Part shown: positions 12,446 to 23,169 of the stretch, piece after piece
Numbering within the stretch: the stretch's first letter is position 1
How the letters are laid out: each line of letters begins with the position of its first letter
Assembly (NCBI GenBank): GCA_009760855.2
Contig: WPIO01000262.1
Coordinates: 107,022-171,021 of the forward strand
Direction of reading: 5' to 3'
DNA from: Cristatella mucedo
Taxonomy: Eukaryota > Bryozoa > Phylactolaemata > Cristatellidae
DNA length: 64,000 nucleotides
Program-made: the position numbers and the translations under genes
Notes under the pieces: model-generated
Told to the model about the DNA's origin: nothing
The model's input: only the letters and a program-made list of their open reading frames with translations
The model's database searches: none

Positions 12446-12612
12446 ACTGATTGAACAGCCTCTATTATACAGCGACAGAAGAGCCTTTACTGGTATCACC
12501 AACGCTTTGCAGCAGGCATAAAGGATCGCCCATCTGATAATTCAAAAGTACAACCTCGGGACCAAGGAAGTGAAAAGTAACCGTCTTACCTAGTGTGCCA
12601 TCACGGCCCCCG
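12446..12612 (-). mobile_element. SINE2, reverse orientation
   Basis: On the plus strand it begins with the reversed tail (tgattgaacagcctc, then 'cagcgacagaagagccttta') and ends with the reversed head 'acctagtgtgccatcacggc'. The tRNA-like B-box region is degraded. It lies in the putative Roco intron. Confidence 0.75.
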
Positions 12613-12910
12613 AATAGCTTCTATATAATACACATGTCCTTAAGAATAAACCAGCATTAAATAGGGGAACCTAAGTAGAGGCTAGCAGAGACCGATATAT
12701 TCTAGTTAAAATTATGCAAAGTGACAGGCTTGACTAATTTATGCAATAACAGTAATTCTTTTGCACAGCACAGTAAATTAACCTAATCATTTCACGAACC
12801 TCCATTGTCTCATTTGTTAATGTTTCAAGAACAATTTTATATATGAACACCAAAAATGCATTCCAATTAACCCCTAAAGAGTGAGGCAAAGGAGAAGTCG
12901 GGTTCAATCC

Positions 12911-13233
<323 letters not shown>

Positions 13234-13687
13234 ATCTGTATCCTTATCCTCTCTGTATCCTCTCTGTATCCTTCTCTCCTTTCTTTCTCTCTGTGTTTGT
13301 CTACCAGCCTGCCTGCCTGTTTGTCAGTCAGTCTCTCTTTCTCTCAGTGTCTCTCACAAAATGCAATTTTTAAACTATAGTTTTCAAGCAGTTGACATAT
13401 CTGGCTGACCAGTGATTTGAATAACCCTGCTTGCACGATGTTACAATTTTTCGACTTTCTTGCTTGCAAATTTTTTTTTTTTTTTTAAAGTCAGTAGCCG
13501 AAAATCACAATTCATAGAGCGCTGTATGAACACCATAATATTGTCATAAATGCAGACAGTAGCAGTTAATAGTGCTAAATATCTCAACAGAATGACAATA
13601 AGCCCAACGTAATGATTAAGGCCTGGACTAGCATCGATCGAAAATTAAAAACCTCTGGCCAGCTTGCTTAGCCAACAGCGAACGTAT

Positions 13688-14402
13688 GCTGCAGATTAGG
13701 AGCCGTCTTCCACAGTGGCTTGCAAAAATTTAACTCTAGTTAATCAGTTCTGTCTCGGGTAGATTAATTGGACTTCCCTTTTGGCTGGGCTACGAAAGAA
13801 AGCAACTAGGCCACTGCAGCAGGCTATTAAAATGGCTGCAAGGCTAGTTTTCAAGTCCCAGAAGCTTGAGCACGCGTCTTCTTTGTTAAAAGAGCTAGGA
13901 TGTGCTGTCGGTTGATCAATAGATACAGAGCAAAGTTCTTGTGCTGACTCACAAGGCCAGCCACAGCAGGGCTCCTCCATACCTAGCTGAACTGCTTCAC
14001 CAGCTTCAGCTTGCTGGTGCCCTCTGGTCCTGTATGGAAAATAAATTAGCAGTTCCATTCCTCCGCCTAAAGACCATGTGCGACAGAAGCTTTAGCTCTG
14101 CAGGTGCTAGACAGTGGAACTTGCTTCCACAATTCTCATGCAACGACAACTGAGGCCGACAATGGCTCATCCTTTCCAGCGTTCCTAAGCTGCTACTTTC
14201 ATGCTATTCACTACTTCAACCGCTCTCCTGACTCTGCTATGCTTCCCACTTTGTCTTTGTTGCATGAGATGAAGTCTGTTGGCTACGAATGTGTACCGAA
14301 GCCGCTTAGGTTGTGAGTGAGCTATGCAAAAACTCTCATGCGTGACACCCACATAGTTTTTATGGCTTTGTGGAGTAACGGACGGAGGTACATTACATTA
14401 CC
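13688..14402 (+). mobile_element. LINE-B C-terminal/3' fragment
   Basis: Starts at 'cagattaggagccgtcttcc', matching LINE-B at about 6340. It continues through the conserved C-terminal coding region in at least two frames and ends 'ggaggtacattacattac'. Frameshifts separate the reading frames at 13941-14153 and 14104-14316. Confidence 0.87.
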
Positions 14403-14887
14403 CTAAAAATGATTTCTTGTATTCAACCTAAGTCAGCAAGCTACCTGAAAGCCAGCGCCCGATCGGGTGGCGAGTTTTAAGTGACCTGGCTGGGAGCTCA
14501 ATGCTGAGCAGCACACCGAGCTCTATACTTTCCCTAGCTGCGGACATCCCTATATGCTGTAGCACCGATGCAAGCACCGTCGCAAGCTGACCATCGAGAA
14601 GAAAGCCGATAAGCCACACATAGGAGCATGAGCACAGATGAACTTACGAGTCCGATAATGAGCTTACAAGTCTGTGGAGGGCACAGTCCAAGCTAAAACT
14701 AATAGCAGTCGTCTGATCTAACAGGCTCCTTCCATTAGTGACAGAGGATGAGTATATCATTCTCCTTAAAGCATCAGTTTATCACGGGATTGTCTGCTGC
14801 AAAACCGGAACCCAATAAACCTGGCTTTCGAACCTTAAGCCCATTGGCCTCTTAGCAGAAACCGACGAGCCGATGGGCCACTTTCGG

Positions 14888-14888
<1 letters not shown>
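14403..14888. other. Unassigned stretch
   Basis: No gene or family was recognised between the LINE-B end and the CA microsatellite. Confidence 0.4.

Positions 14889-14977
<89 letters not shown>
14889..14977. repeat. (CA)n microsatellite
   Basis: An uninterrupted CA dinucleotide repeat of about 88 bp. The Cys-Val open frames on the minus strand come only from this repeat. Confidence 0.98.
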
Positions 14978-14978
<1 letters not shown>

Positions 14979-15600
14979 AAGGCAAGGTCAAGGCCAGCGG
15001 CCTTTGAGATGCCCGCCCTTGCTGAGTGATTACTAGTTCGAGGAGCACTTCCAAAGCCAACCAAGCTCTCTGGTGAATGCTTGCTAAGACTTTGCAGGCA
15101 AAAGATTCAATTTACATTCCAAACATTGTGGCGAGACCTTTGGTCCTTTTTTGGATTTTCCTTCTTGCCAACTACCACTACTGCCAACTACTTCATTGCC
15201 AAGTAAATGCACCTGGATTTTCGGGAGGTATGCTGGGGGAGGAGTCGGTAAAGCTGCAAGCCAACATTTTACTGCCAGACTGCCTGCGGCTGCAGTATGC
15301 AGTGTCCATGCACTTGGGGTTTGCACAGCTTGCTGCAAGCAGTATCGGCTTTCTCAGTGGCTTTATATACATTGATAAATGCTAAGCATTGTGCCAGCAT
15401 GACCCGTCATTTAAAAGTGCTCTGAAACTGATGTAGCTTGCTTGAGAAGGGAGTTAGTATCAGATACTATGGTCTGAATAAAGACTTACACGCACAACAC
15501 TTTGTTAGAAGAGTCAGTGATGCTTGGTGGGAGGTTGGCGGTCATCATATAACACGTCGAAATTACTATTACAGTACAAACACAAGAACCCGAATCTTTT

Positions 15601-15710
15601 CTAGGGACTCATGAAATGTAAGCATGCATGTGAAAATGCCAATCTGTATGTGTTTGCCGGTAGGCATGGTTGGCCAACCTCAAAAAATTCTAGAGTAGAA
15701 GAAACGCAAA
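15601..15710. repeat. Dispersed repeat R2, copy 1
   Basis: Matches 16470-16572 in direct orientation. Shared blocks include 'taagcatgca', 'tggccaacctca' and 'tagagtag'. No function was recognised. It sits just upstream of a LINE-A 3' fragment. Confidence 0.6.
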
Positions 15711-15734
15711 CTAAAACGCAACTATTTATCGCAA

Positions 15735-15970
15735 CATCTAGTGGGTCAATGCGATTCGTCCTTCGGGCGTTTGTGCATGCTGACACCAGGCATGCTGCTA
15801 CCAACCGTATTTGCAAGTTGACCCTGTGCATGCAAATTCTAACGATGTTATGCTTGCTGTCACTGAGCTCTCTACAACTATACATTCGACCATGCTTCTT
15901 CTGCAGCACATGCAAAGTGCCTAGAAAGACACTGAGTTCTCTGAGGGTGAAATACGAATGCTTAATAATT
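15735..15970 (+). mobile_element. LINE-A 3' end, diverged
   Basis: Carries the LINE-A 3'-UTR order: 'gcgattcgtcctt', 'catgctgacacc', 'ctgtgcatgc', 'tctgcagcacatgcaaag', then the hairpin start (gtgcctagaaagacactgag). The distal hairpin arm and the ATT tract are degraded. Confidence 0.75.
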
Positions 15971-16469
15971 CTTACTATTTTAATCATGCAACAATTAGCA
16001 TGTCCTCTCCAGAAGCAGCAGTGCCAGAGATCGGCAGCATACCCTTGCATCCCTGGGGAAAGTGAGAATTCGCGACAGGATGGAATCGATGAAAATACAT
16101 GTTTGGAGTAATCAAAACATATTACCTTTTTAGATGAAGCAACAGCATGATCCAAAATGTCAGCACTCACTAGTAGCTGCACTGAACGAAGGATCAGGGA
16201 ATTCTATGGCAGCAGACTTGGCTAGAGCCATCTGAAAACATTGAGCTGTCATCTCTGAGGAGAGAAACTGTAAAGCACCTGCGAGACAAATATCTTTGGC
16301 TACTCTTATTCTGAAGCAACGTAAGTGTCATCCCCTTGGATGCCTAGAGGTAAAAGCACCGCGTGGAAATGGTCTTAGCGGCTTGGTGCTTGAAATCTTC
16401 TCCACTAATTCTAAGGAGAAAGGCAGCCATCAAAGAACAGTATGGCAATCAGACTCGGAATATTTTTAA
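15971..16469. other. Unassigned stretch
   Basis: No gene or repeat was recognised in this interval. Confidence 0.35.
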
Positions 16470-16572
16470 GGACTCAGGAAATTTAAGCATGCACGTGACA
16501 AAGTGAACCTGGATGTGCTTGCCGACAGGAGTGGATGGCCAACCTCAGTAGATGCTAGAGTAGCAATTCGTA
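16470..16572. repeat. Dispersed repeat R2, copy 2
   Basis: Partner of 15601-15710 in the same orientation, with interspersed substitutions and a few indels. Confidence 0.6.
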
Positions 16573-16644
16573 AAGCCGAAGTCATTGTTGTATGGAGTGC
16601 CTAGTCAAGAGTCCCACTAGCCATAGCTTGATCCCAGAATATCT

Positions 16645-16737
16645 AATGCCACTGATCCCAATCTAAGATTAGTAACTGTCTCACACAGTGGCTTGCAAAG
16701 ATATAACAAGCTCCTTTATTCTGTCTTGGCTAGAATA
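16645..16737 (+). mobile_element. LINE-B internal fragment
   Basis: 'aatctaagattagtaactgt' and 'tggcttgcaaagatataaca' match the LINE-B region at about 6340-6410 and 13690-13740. A reversed LINE-A tail remnant (tctctttctaggcactttac, to about 16790) follows immediately. Confidence 0.65.
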
Positions 16738-16790
16738 CTAATATCTCTTTCTAGGCACTTTACATTTCCTGCAAAGAAAGGCATTATGCC
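16738..16790 (-). mobile_element. LINE-A tail remnant
   Basis: Reversed 3' tail: 'tctctttctaggcactttac' then 'cctgcaaagaaagg'. The distal hairpin arm is missing, so only part of the terminus remains. Confidence 0.6.
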
Positions 16791-16815
16791 CAAATGCCTA
16801 AGGACCAATCACTCT

Positions 16816-16893
16816 CAATCTCTCTCTCTCTCTCTCTCTCTTTCTCTCCTCTCTTCCTCCCTCTTTCTCCTTCTCTCTCACTCTCTCTCACTT
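16816..16893. repeat. TC-rich microsatellite
   Basis: Imperfect (TC)n/(TTC) tract. The Ser-Leu open frames over it are compositional. Confidence 0.9.
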
Positions 16894-16894
16894 G

Positions 16895-17062
16895 CGTTTT
16901 TCTCGTCGTGCTCCGGACCTACTTTCACGACTGCTACTGCACTCGCTCGCTTACGTTGCTTGCTTGTGATACAATACAGCCGCGGTCGTCATCACCACCA
17001 CTCGCTTGGGGGGACGCTCGCTTTTGTCACACAGCCACCGTGTGCACGAGCCCCTACGTAAC
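16895..17062. repeat. GC-rich dispersed repeat R3, copy 1
   Basis: Matches 27985-28170 in the same orientation. Shared landmarks are 'tgctccgga' versus 'cgctccgga', 'gatacaatacagccg', 'cgtcat' and 'cagccaccgtg' versus 'cagccgccgtg'. Both copies follow a pyrimidine-rich tract. It could be the 5' region of a retroelement, but that is inference. Confidence 0.6.
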
Positions 17063-17129
17063 TACCCAGCTAACCCTACTCATTATAGGGGTTGATCTTG
17101 ACCACCGAACCGCCAATGCGTTCCTAGAT

Positions 17130-17277
17130 AATAATATAATTCATTTGTATAGCGCCTTGAAAGAACTTACTCTCTGCGTAGATGCTTCACATATGCGACG
17201 GGGCTGAGCCCACGACCTCGGCCAGACCTTGGTCGAGGCGAGCACCTTAACCAGTGGGCAAAACCATTTTCGGCAGC
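17130..17277 (-). mobile_element. SINE1 (tRNA-derived), reverse orientation
   Basis: On the minus strand it reads 'cccactggttaaggtgctcg' (A-box region), then 'gaggtcgtgggctcagcccc' (B-box region). The LINE-A-like tail with 'agttctttcaaggcgctata' follows. This gives a tRNA-like internal Pol III promoter arrangement. Confidence 0.8.
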
Positions 17278-17419
17278 AGACCAATCTCCTGGGCGAATCC
17301 AAACTACCTGAGCATTCTGAGTTCGACTCCTTAGTCTCTCTTAGAATTACGAACACATTTTGCGGCTGCCTGTGCCCACCCGAGTTGTTTAATCAGCCTT
17401 GCATCCACGTTTATCACAC

Positions 17420-17575
17420 AGATGGTTAGGCCCGGCGCTTTAAGTGCTCGCTCCGACCAAGGTCAATGTGAATCAATTTGATAGCCAAGGTCGTGGGCTA
17501 GAGCCCGTGGCATACGTGAAGTGCCTGAATAGAGATCGATTAGGTTCTCTTAGGGTGCTATACAAATGAATTATA
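17420..17575 (+). mobile_element. SINE1 (tRNA-derived)
   Basis: The head contains 'gctcgctccgaccaaggtc' and 'aggtcgtgggctagagccc' (B-box-like). The tail is 'gaagtgcctgaatagagatc', 'ggttctcttagggtgctata', ending 'caaatgaatt'. With the preceding reversed SINE1 it forms an inverted pair about 140 bp apart. Confidence 0.82.
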
Positions 17576-17750
17576 CTTTTGTAGTTCTTGTCACTAGCTG
17601 CTGTGGCTTAATGGCTTATTTTGGTAGCCAAACCAAAATGGATTTGCAATAATCTACCGAGACAAAACCAGGCACCGAGTTAAATTTTTTGAAAGCCACC
17701 GTAGTTGGTCTCTAACCTTTGATAATGATCGGACGTGATTTTTAGCTAAG

Positions 17751-17756
<6 letters not shown>

Positions 17757-17788
<32 letters not shown>

Positions 17789-17893
17789 TACTTGATAAAG
17801 CGCCCTCAGAGAACTTAATCTCTTTCTAGGCGCTTTACATTTGCTGCAAAGGGAAATGCAATTGAATGGTAAGTAAAATCATGCTTGTCATGT
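17757..17893 (-). mobile_element. LINE-A terminal tail with long (AAT)n, reverse
   Basis: On the plus strand a long AAT tract (the complement of ATT repeats) precedes 'aaagcgccctcagagaact' and 'ctctttctaggcgctttac', then the pre-hairpin segment. It abuts the 3' end of a reversed LINE-B copy. Confidence 0.9.
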
Positions 17894-18180
17894 AATGTAA
17901 TGTATCTCGGTCTGTAACTCCACAAAGTCATAAAGACTAAGCAGGTGTTACGCAGGAGAGTTTTGTATAGCGAACTCGCAGCCTAGGCGACTTTCACTAC
18001 GCATTCGGTAGCCAACATACTTTATCTCACGTAACAAAGAGAAAGTGGAAAGCATAGCAGAGTCAAGAGAGCAGTTGAGTCAGTGAGTAGCATGGAAGGA
18101 GCAGCTCAGGACTGCTGACGAGGATGAGCTATAGTCGACAGCAGGAGAGTAGTTGTCGTTGCATAAGAAAGCAGTCGTCA
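17894..18180 (-). mobile_element. LINE-B 3' end, reverse
   Basis: Begins with the reversed ACATT repeat (taatgtaatgtatctc), then 'tgtaactccacaaagtcata'. It continues into 'cattcggtagccaacatact' and the reversed C-terminal coding end. Confidence 0.85.
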
Positions 18181-18615
18181 AGTTTAAAAAGTCTCAAATG
18201 TGTGTAAAAAACAACCACCTCAATTCCGAGCACTTGTGCAGGTCTAACAAAATTGTCATCTATTGAAGAGCAAAATCACGCAGTCGAGCCTCATGCATGG
18301 TGTGTCTTGTGAGCAGCAATTGTGTTTTATAGCCGTTGAGTTTAAGGTAATATTCGGACCTACTAGATCGAATGTCTGAAGGTAAGTATTCAGTTTATCA
18401 GTCACCTTAGCAGATTCCGAGTGTATCAACGATAAATAGTAGAGTATCTTCAGCTCAGAAGAGATAGCCGAGGCCACGGGCCTAAATCCCTTCCCCCTAA
18501 GGTACAGTATACATTTGAGAACCTTAACTGCCGAGAACGGACTCTTGGATGGGACTTGACACCCACGCCCCCCCTGACCCGAGCCACGGATTGAACACGA
18601 TTTGGCAAGTACGAT
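18181..18615. other. Unassigned stretch
   Basis: No gene or family was recognised. GC content starts to rise towards its right end. Confidence 0.35.
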
Positions 18616-19650
18616 TTGAACCTCGATAACACCTAGTCTGCTCCGCCGGCGGCGCTGCCCTCCGCCCACCCTCCGCTCGTCCTCATCCCCTCGCGCGATG
18701 CGAGAGCGATCCAGGAAATGAACTGGGGAGCTTCGAAGGCGTGCCGTAGCTGGTATAAAAGGCTATTTGGCTATCAAATTGATTTCTCGGTCGCGCATTC
18801 GCGGCTCGGCCGGCGAGGCGAGGCCAGTGCCCTCTCCCCACCCCGAACGCATGCTAGGCCACTCCCCTTGAGGCAGCGCCGACTGATGCCGGCATGAGGC
18901 AGATGGGCTCAGCCGGTACCCAGGCTGAATCAGGTAGGGCTCGCTGTCGCTCGCCTCCGTGCTCGAAAGCGGCCAGCGCCGCGCGCCCTCTCGCTCACTA
19001 CGACTTATTCTGGACAGTTTTGGTCGATTTTAGCGGATCGCTTTGCCTGGTATTGTTGGCTATTGCTGACCATTGTGTGTATAAACTTGGCCTCCTGTAT
19101 GGCTACGCGGTCGCGTTCGGGCGCTGTAGCCAAACATCTCCAACTCCTACAAGTACGCCAATTTTTCCTACCGAGTGTGCTTAAAAAAATCAAAGCGGCG
19201 GCAGGGTCTCGCACCGCTCACGGAGCGGTTGGGCAACAAGCCGCTGGCCGTGCCCAGTTTTTGACGGTGTGGCCACATGGCCCTCCCGGAAGCTCTGTAC
19301 TGGCCGCCAGCCTCGATGGCTTCAGTGCGCTAGCCTCGCGTCGCTGGCCGTGAGCTCATATTTCCTGTACACTCGTGGTGCTTTGGCTGAGCTTCTCCTT
19401 GCGCGACGCTCGGCGCCGCGGCGAGCGACCCGAGCATTCCAGCATGTCCCGAGCTGCATGCAACAGGTAGAAAGAACTAGCGTAGGAAAAAAACAACCTC
19501 CAGTTTCCATCGTAGGGCGGAATGCTGTCTCTGCTGCGCTCTCGTGGAGCTCACATCAGTTCTCAGTCCCGTCGGAGCATGTGAGCTCACTGTCTCCACT
19601 CCGGCTAGTGCCAGCAGCTTTTGGCTCATGCTTGCCCAGATGTTGATGCA
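18616..19650. other. GC- and CpG-rich block
   Basis: Clearly richer in GC and CpG than its surroundings (for example ccgccggcggcgctgccctc near 18643 and several gcgccgcg-type runs). Overlapping short open frames on both strands (96, 96 and 125 residues plus) show no recognisable domain and are probably composition-driven. It could be a CpG-island-like promoter region or part of an unidentified repeat. A TATA-like motif sits at 18754. Confidence 0.45.
18754..18760 (+). promoter_or_regulatory. TATA-box-like motif
   Basis: tataaaa in the context ctggtataaaaggc, within the CpG-rich block. The motif fits a TATA box, but no linked gene was identified, so promoter function is only a possibility. 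Confidence 0.2.
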
Positions 19651-19689
19651 AATACAGAGGCTGCTTTTTTATGATGACGACGTCCTCTG

Positions 19690-20000
19690 ACTTGACCACA
19701 TTTAAAAAGGCTAAACTAAAACTAAAAACACATCTTATTATCACAGCATTTGGTCGGTCCGTGTGATTCGTCCTTTACCCGCTTATGCATGCAGACACTG
19801 TGCATACTGCTGCTAACCATGTTTGCATGCTGACTCTGTGTATGTCATCCCTAACCATGTTATGCTTGTTGTTATTGAACGTGCTACCACTAACCATTCG
19901 ATCGTGCATCTTCAGCGGCAAATGTAAAGTACCTAGAAAGAAATCGAGTCCTGTGAGGGTGTCAAATTTATTATTACTATTATTATTATCATTACACTGC
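19690..20000 (+). mobile_element. LINE-A 3' end
   Basis: Starts at the ORF end (aaaaacacatcttattatca), carries the 3'-UTR ('gtgtgattcgtcctttac', 'gcatgcagacactgtgcata') and the hairpin with a degraded distal arm, and ends in ATT repeats at about 19970-20000. Confidence 0.85.
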
Positions 20001-20282
20001 TGGGAGTTTCTACCCTCCTGGTGGTGGTGTACAGCCATCCTATCAATTGGTCACACTTACACATACACTCCCAGGCTGTTCAGCCTCTATCAGCTGATAC
20101 CTCGAGACTGATGCTAGGAGTCAAATGGCTTACTATTTAGGGTAGGATGAATGGTCTGGGAATGCAGTTCTCTGGCGGTGCTATAGAAACGTATTGTTAT
20201 TATTACTAGCCTCCCTCGGGCCACCAGTCAAGCCCTACCAGGTTTTTTCCTGATTTGCTGTTCGTTGCAAGGTCAAGGCCTG

Positions 20283-20385
20283 TTGAAATATAATAATAAT
20301 ACACAATTTGATATTGTGCCGGCAGAGAACACTCAATCTCTTTCTTGGCACTTTACATTTACCGCAAAGAAAAGAGGTTCGTTGG
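20283..20385 (-). mobile_element. LINE-A terminal tail, reverse
   Basis: 'cagagaacactcaatctctt' and 'cttggcactttacatttacc' are the reversed hairpin and pre-hairpin segment. The outer stem is decayed. Confidence 0.7.
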
Positions 20386-22429
20386 TTAACGGTAGCATGC
20401 TCAATGACAACAAATTCCCAGGCGAGAGAGTTGCAAGAGATTGCTTGCCTTTGAAGTGCCTCAAACATTCAGCTCACACATTTAATCATATGAGGCAACG
20501 GTTGATGACAATCAGCACATCCATGGCCTAATCAGCTTGAGCTTACCAGACGATTGTAGAACAAACGACTTCCGATTTCTAAGACTTGCCAGGATTAGGA
20601 TTTTTTGTCTGGAATGATAAGCTCCAAAACAGTTGACCGTGGGCAGTGATCAATAAGAGCAGTCCCTGTGTGGATCTGCTGGTTGGCATGTGGCCTAACC
20701 GAATCCTTTTTTTGGAAGAGGTCTTGGTGACTGATAGCAAACAGTCTCAGTGGCATGGTGGTTCGGTTAAGTGCTCCAATCTGGCTGTCCTCAGGTCCAT
20801 CCGGCTGAGCAATTAATCAGTTTAAGCCCTGCTCAAGAATCAGTCAGCACTGCCAAGGTCACTTCTGCTGACCGAGACACATCTATGCTGTCCTTTGGTC
20901 ATCTGGGCTTTGTCTACTGCAAGGCAAGGCACGGTTAGTAGTGAACCAGCAGCATGCTAAATCAGCTAGATTGTGACTGCCTAGATATTTATTATTTGCC
21001 ATACCTGAGTTGTAGGAGCTTGGAACCGGTTATATGATAATCCATGGTTTGTGGCAGTAATACAGCCAGGGCGGTCAGTTGTGCTTTAGCAGTTTTGCCT
21101 AAGTAGTTGTGCTCTCAGCTGGGCACCTTATACGAGTTGGTATCATTGTCGAAGAGATTTCTTTAGGCTCTGGATATGATCTTGTTATTTATGTTATGTG
21201 CAACCTTCGTTGCTATTGCATTCAGCTACTCGTGGCATATGTGCGTGAGTTGGCGCTTCACCGACTTGTTGCTTGTCGAGATTCCAAAGCTTGGAACTTC
21301 ATCGATATTTTTCGGGCGTCGGTTGAGACATCTTCGCGCTGTGTTTGTGGCCTAATTCTGTCCTGATGTGGAAGCCACTCCAAAGCCTGTTTGTGACAGT
21401 AGGACTGGTTGGCGTCTCTGGGTGCCCATAAGTGAATGCAGCGACATAAGTAAGATAGTATCTTCTGATTTTAACTACTGCTCTTCGCTGAGTCGAGGAC
21501 AAGCTGGTTACTAGCTGCTCGAATAATTGTGGGTTTAGCTTGCAGAATTTCCGTCGTATGGTTTAGTGCTTTGATTTAAGGGAGAAGCTGCTAGCAGAGA
21601 AGTTATCTGAAGACCTGTCAATTTAACTTTATTATCAAGCGCTGGCTACATATGTACTAACCAGCCTGCTGTGTCCTTGGATGAGTGGCTAATGAATGCA
21701 CTGAGCGTCCTGCTTTAGCCCGACGCGGTTTCGCACAAGTCTCGTCCGTGAGGATCCGGCTTGCCGTGCTCTGCCCAGGGTGGGCTGCGGCAGGAAGCAG
21801 AGGTTCGTACACTCGTTGTCTCTATCTGGCCAATAGCCGCCGCCCTGCCATGGCATGAATATCTGGCCGGAGCTTGCGACTCGGCTGCATGTCACAGCCA
21901 CGTGCCCGAGGCCTCCTCACCTTGCATCGTCTAGCATTGAGACCGCCTTTGCTGTCAGGGATAGTCAGATCGGTCGGTCGGATCGGTTAGATCTTTCGGA
22001 TCGATCAGATCGGTTGTATCGGTCGGTGTGGCATTTTAGCTCTCTACCCAGCTGGCTAGCCTGCTGGCCAAGCCCGAGCCGGCTTCCGGCTGAAAGGTCA
22101 CTCAGTGACCACACAGAACTCGACTGTGAGGGTATATACGACGGCGTATTGGCTGAGCCCCCAGCCAATTAGCCGCAGGTCGAGGATGGTGGCATTTCAT
22201 TGAGATACTTCCGAAAGCTTCGCCGACTGTGCTTAAGCGTGGCCAACCAATCAACATATTGGCGCACGAGCCAATCCAAACTGATGCTGCTTGACAACGT
22301 CTGCAGAAAGGGAAGGCTTTGTGCAGACGATATCAAAAGCATCAGTTCTTTTAGCTACAGCTGCCTTGCAGCAAACTTACTTAAAGCTGCCATCAGCTTC
22401 CGAAAGGGTCACGGCATCAGGGCAAACGA
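20386..22429. other. Unassigned stretch with GC-rich part
   Basis: No coding exon was recognised. 21680-22180 is GC-rich and contains a short degenerate tandem of GATCGGT-like units at about 21960-22028, which gives a Ser-Asp-Arg-rich artefactual frame. Confidence 0.4.
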
Positions 22430-22518
22430 TCGTGCTTTGCAGCAAATGTAAAGTGCCTAGAAAGAGGTTGATTTTCCTTAGGGCGCTCTATGAAATATAT
22501 TATTGTATTATTATTATT
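22430..22518 (+). mobile_element. LINE-A terminal tail
   Basis: 'tttgcagcaaatgtaaagtg' followed by the hairpin (cctagaaagaggttg...ccttagggcgct) and an ATT-rich end. Confidence 0.82.
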
Positions 22519-23169
22519 TAAGGAGCACGAGAGTTGAGTGACCAAAGGCCTCTCAAAGTGGGCATACGGCAGCGGCTCCCCAGACCAGGCGAAGTGACGT
22601 TCGGTCGCTGTAATGATAAGACGCTTTGGTCACGTCGTTGTGGCTCTGCCCGATAGCTGTGTTATCACAGTTGCTTGCTTCTCCTGCCTCTCAAGTCCCT
22701 ACCCTACTTCCTCTCAAGTTAATCTCTTTCTTGCAGCCAGAGCACTAAGTGGAGCAAGAGGTGACTTTGTGAGTTTCAAACCTCCTGCTGTATGAGACCA
22801 CATTGTTGGGGCAGGATACTGTCGGCGCCTGCTTCAGCTGCTAATGCAGGGGGATTGGGTGGCGACTTCTGCACCAATGTCATTTGGATAGGAATGCAGC
22901 ACTCCTAGAGGCAGGCTTGTCCTAGCTGATTCGCAGCAAAGAGAGGGATTGGCTCTTCTCCTAAACTACTGGTGAACAGCTGTTGTGAGCATCATCAGGT
23001 CGGCCAGTGCTCAGCTGTGATCAGCCTCTGATTAATCGGCCGGTCGGCCACTGTACAGCAGTGGCCATGGAGGAAACTCGAGTGGGAACATCAGCCAGAG
23101 TCTGCAGGAGTTGTTTTTTTTTGGAGCAGCAGTGTTTGAGGAGCACTGTCTGCACCTACGAAAATATGC
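22519..23169. other. Unassigned stretch
   Basis: No gene was recognised. This is the immediate upstream flank of the long LINE-A copy, and it may include diverged LINE-A 5' sequence that I cannot identify. Confidence 0.35.

Noticed and set aside
14782-15064. Open frames with long Cys-Val runs on the minus strand
   Set aside because: Direct translation of the (CA)n repeat at 14889-14977.
15601-16182. 193-residue minus-strand frame and 166-residue plus-strand frame
   Set aside because: Both run across repeat R2 and a LINE-A 3'-UTR. They are not conserved between copies and have no recognisable domain.
18894-19646. Overlapping 96-, 96- and 125-residue frames in the CpG-rich block
   Set aside because: GC-rich DNA lacks stop codons by composition. 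Three overlapping frames cannot all be coding, and none has a known motif.
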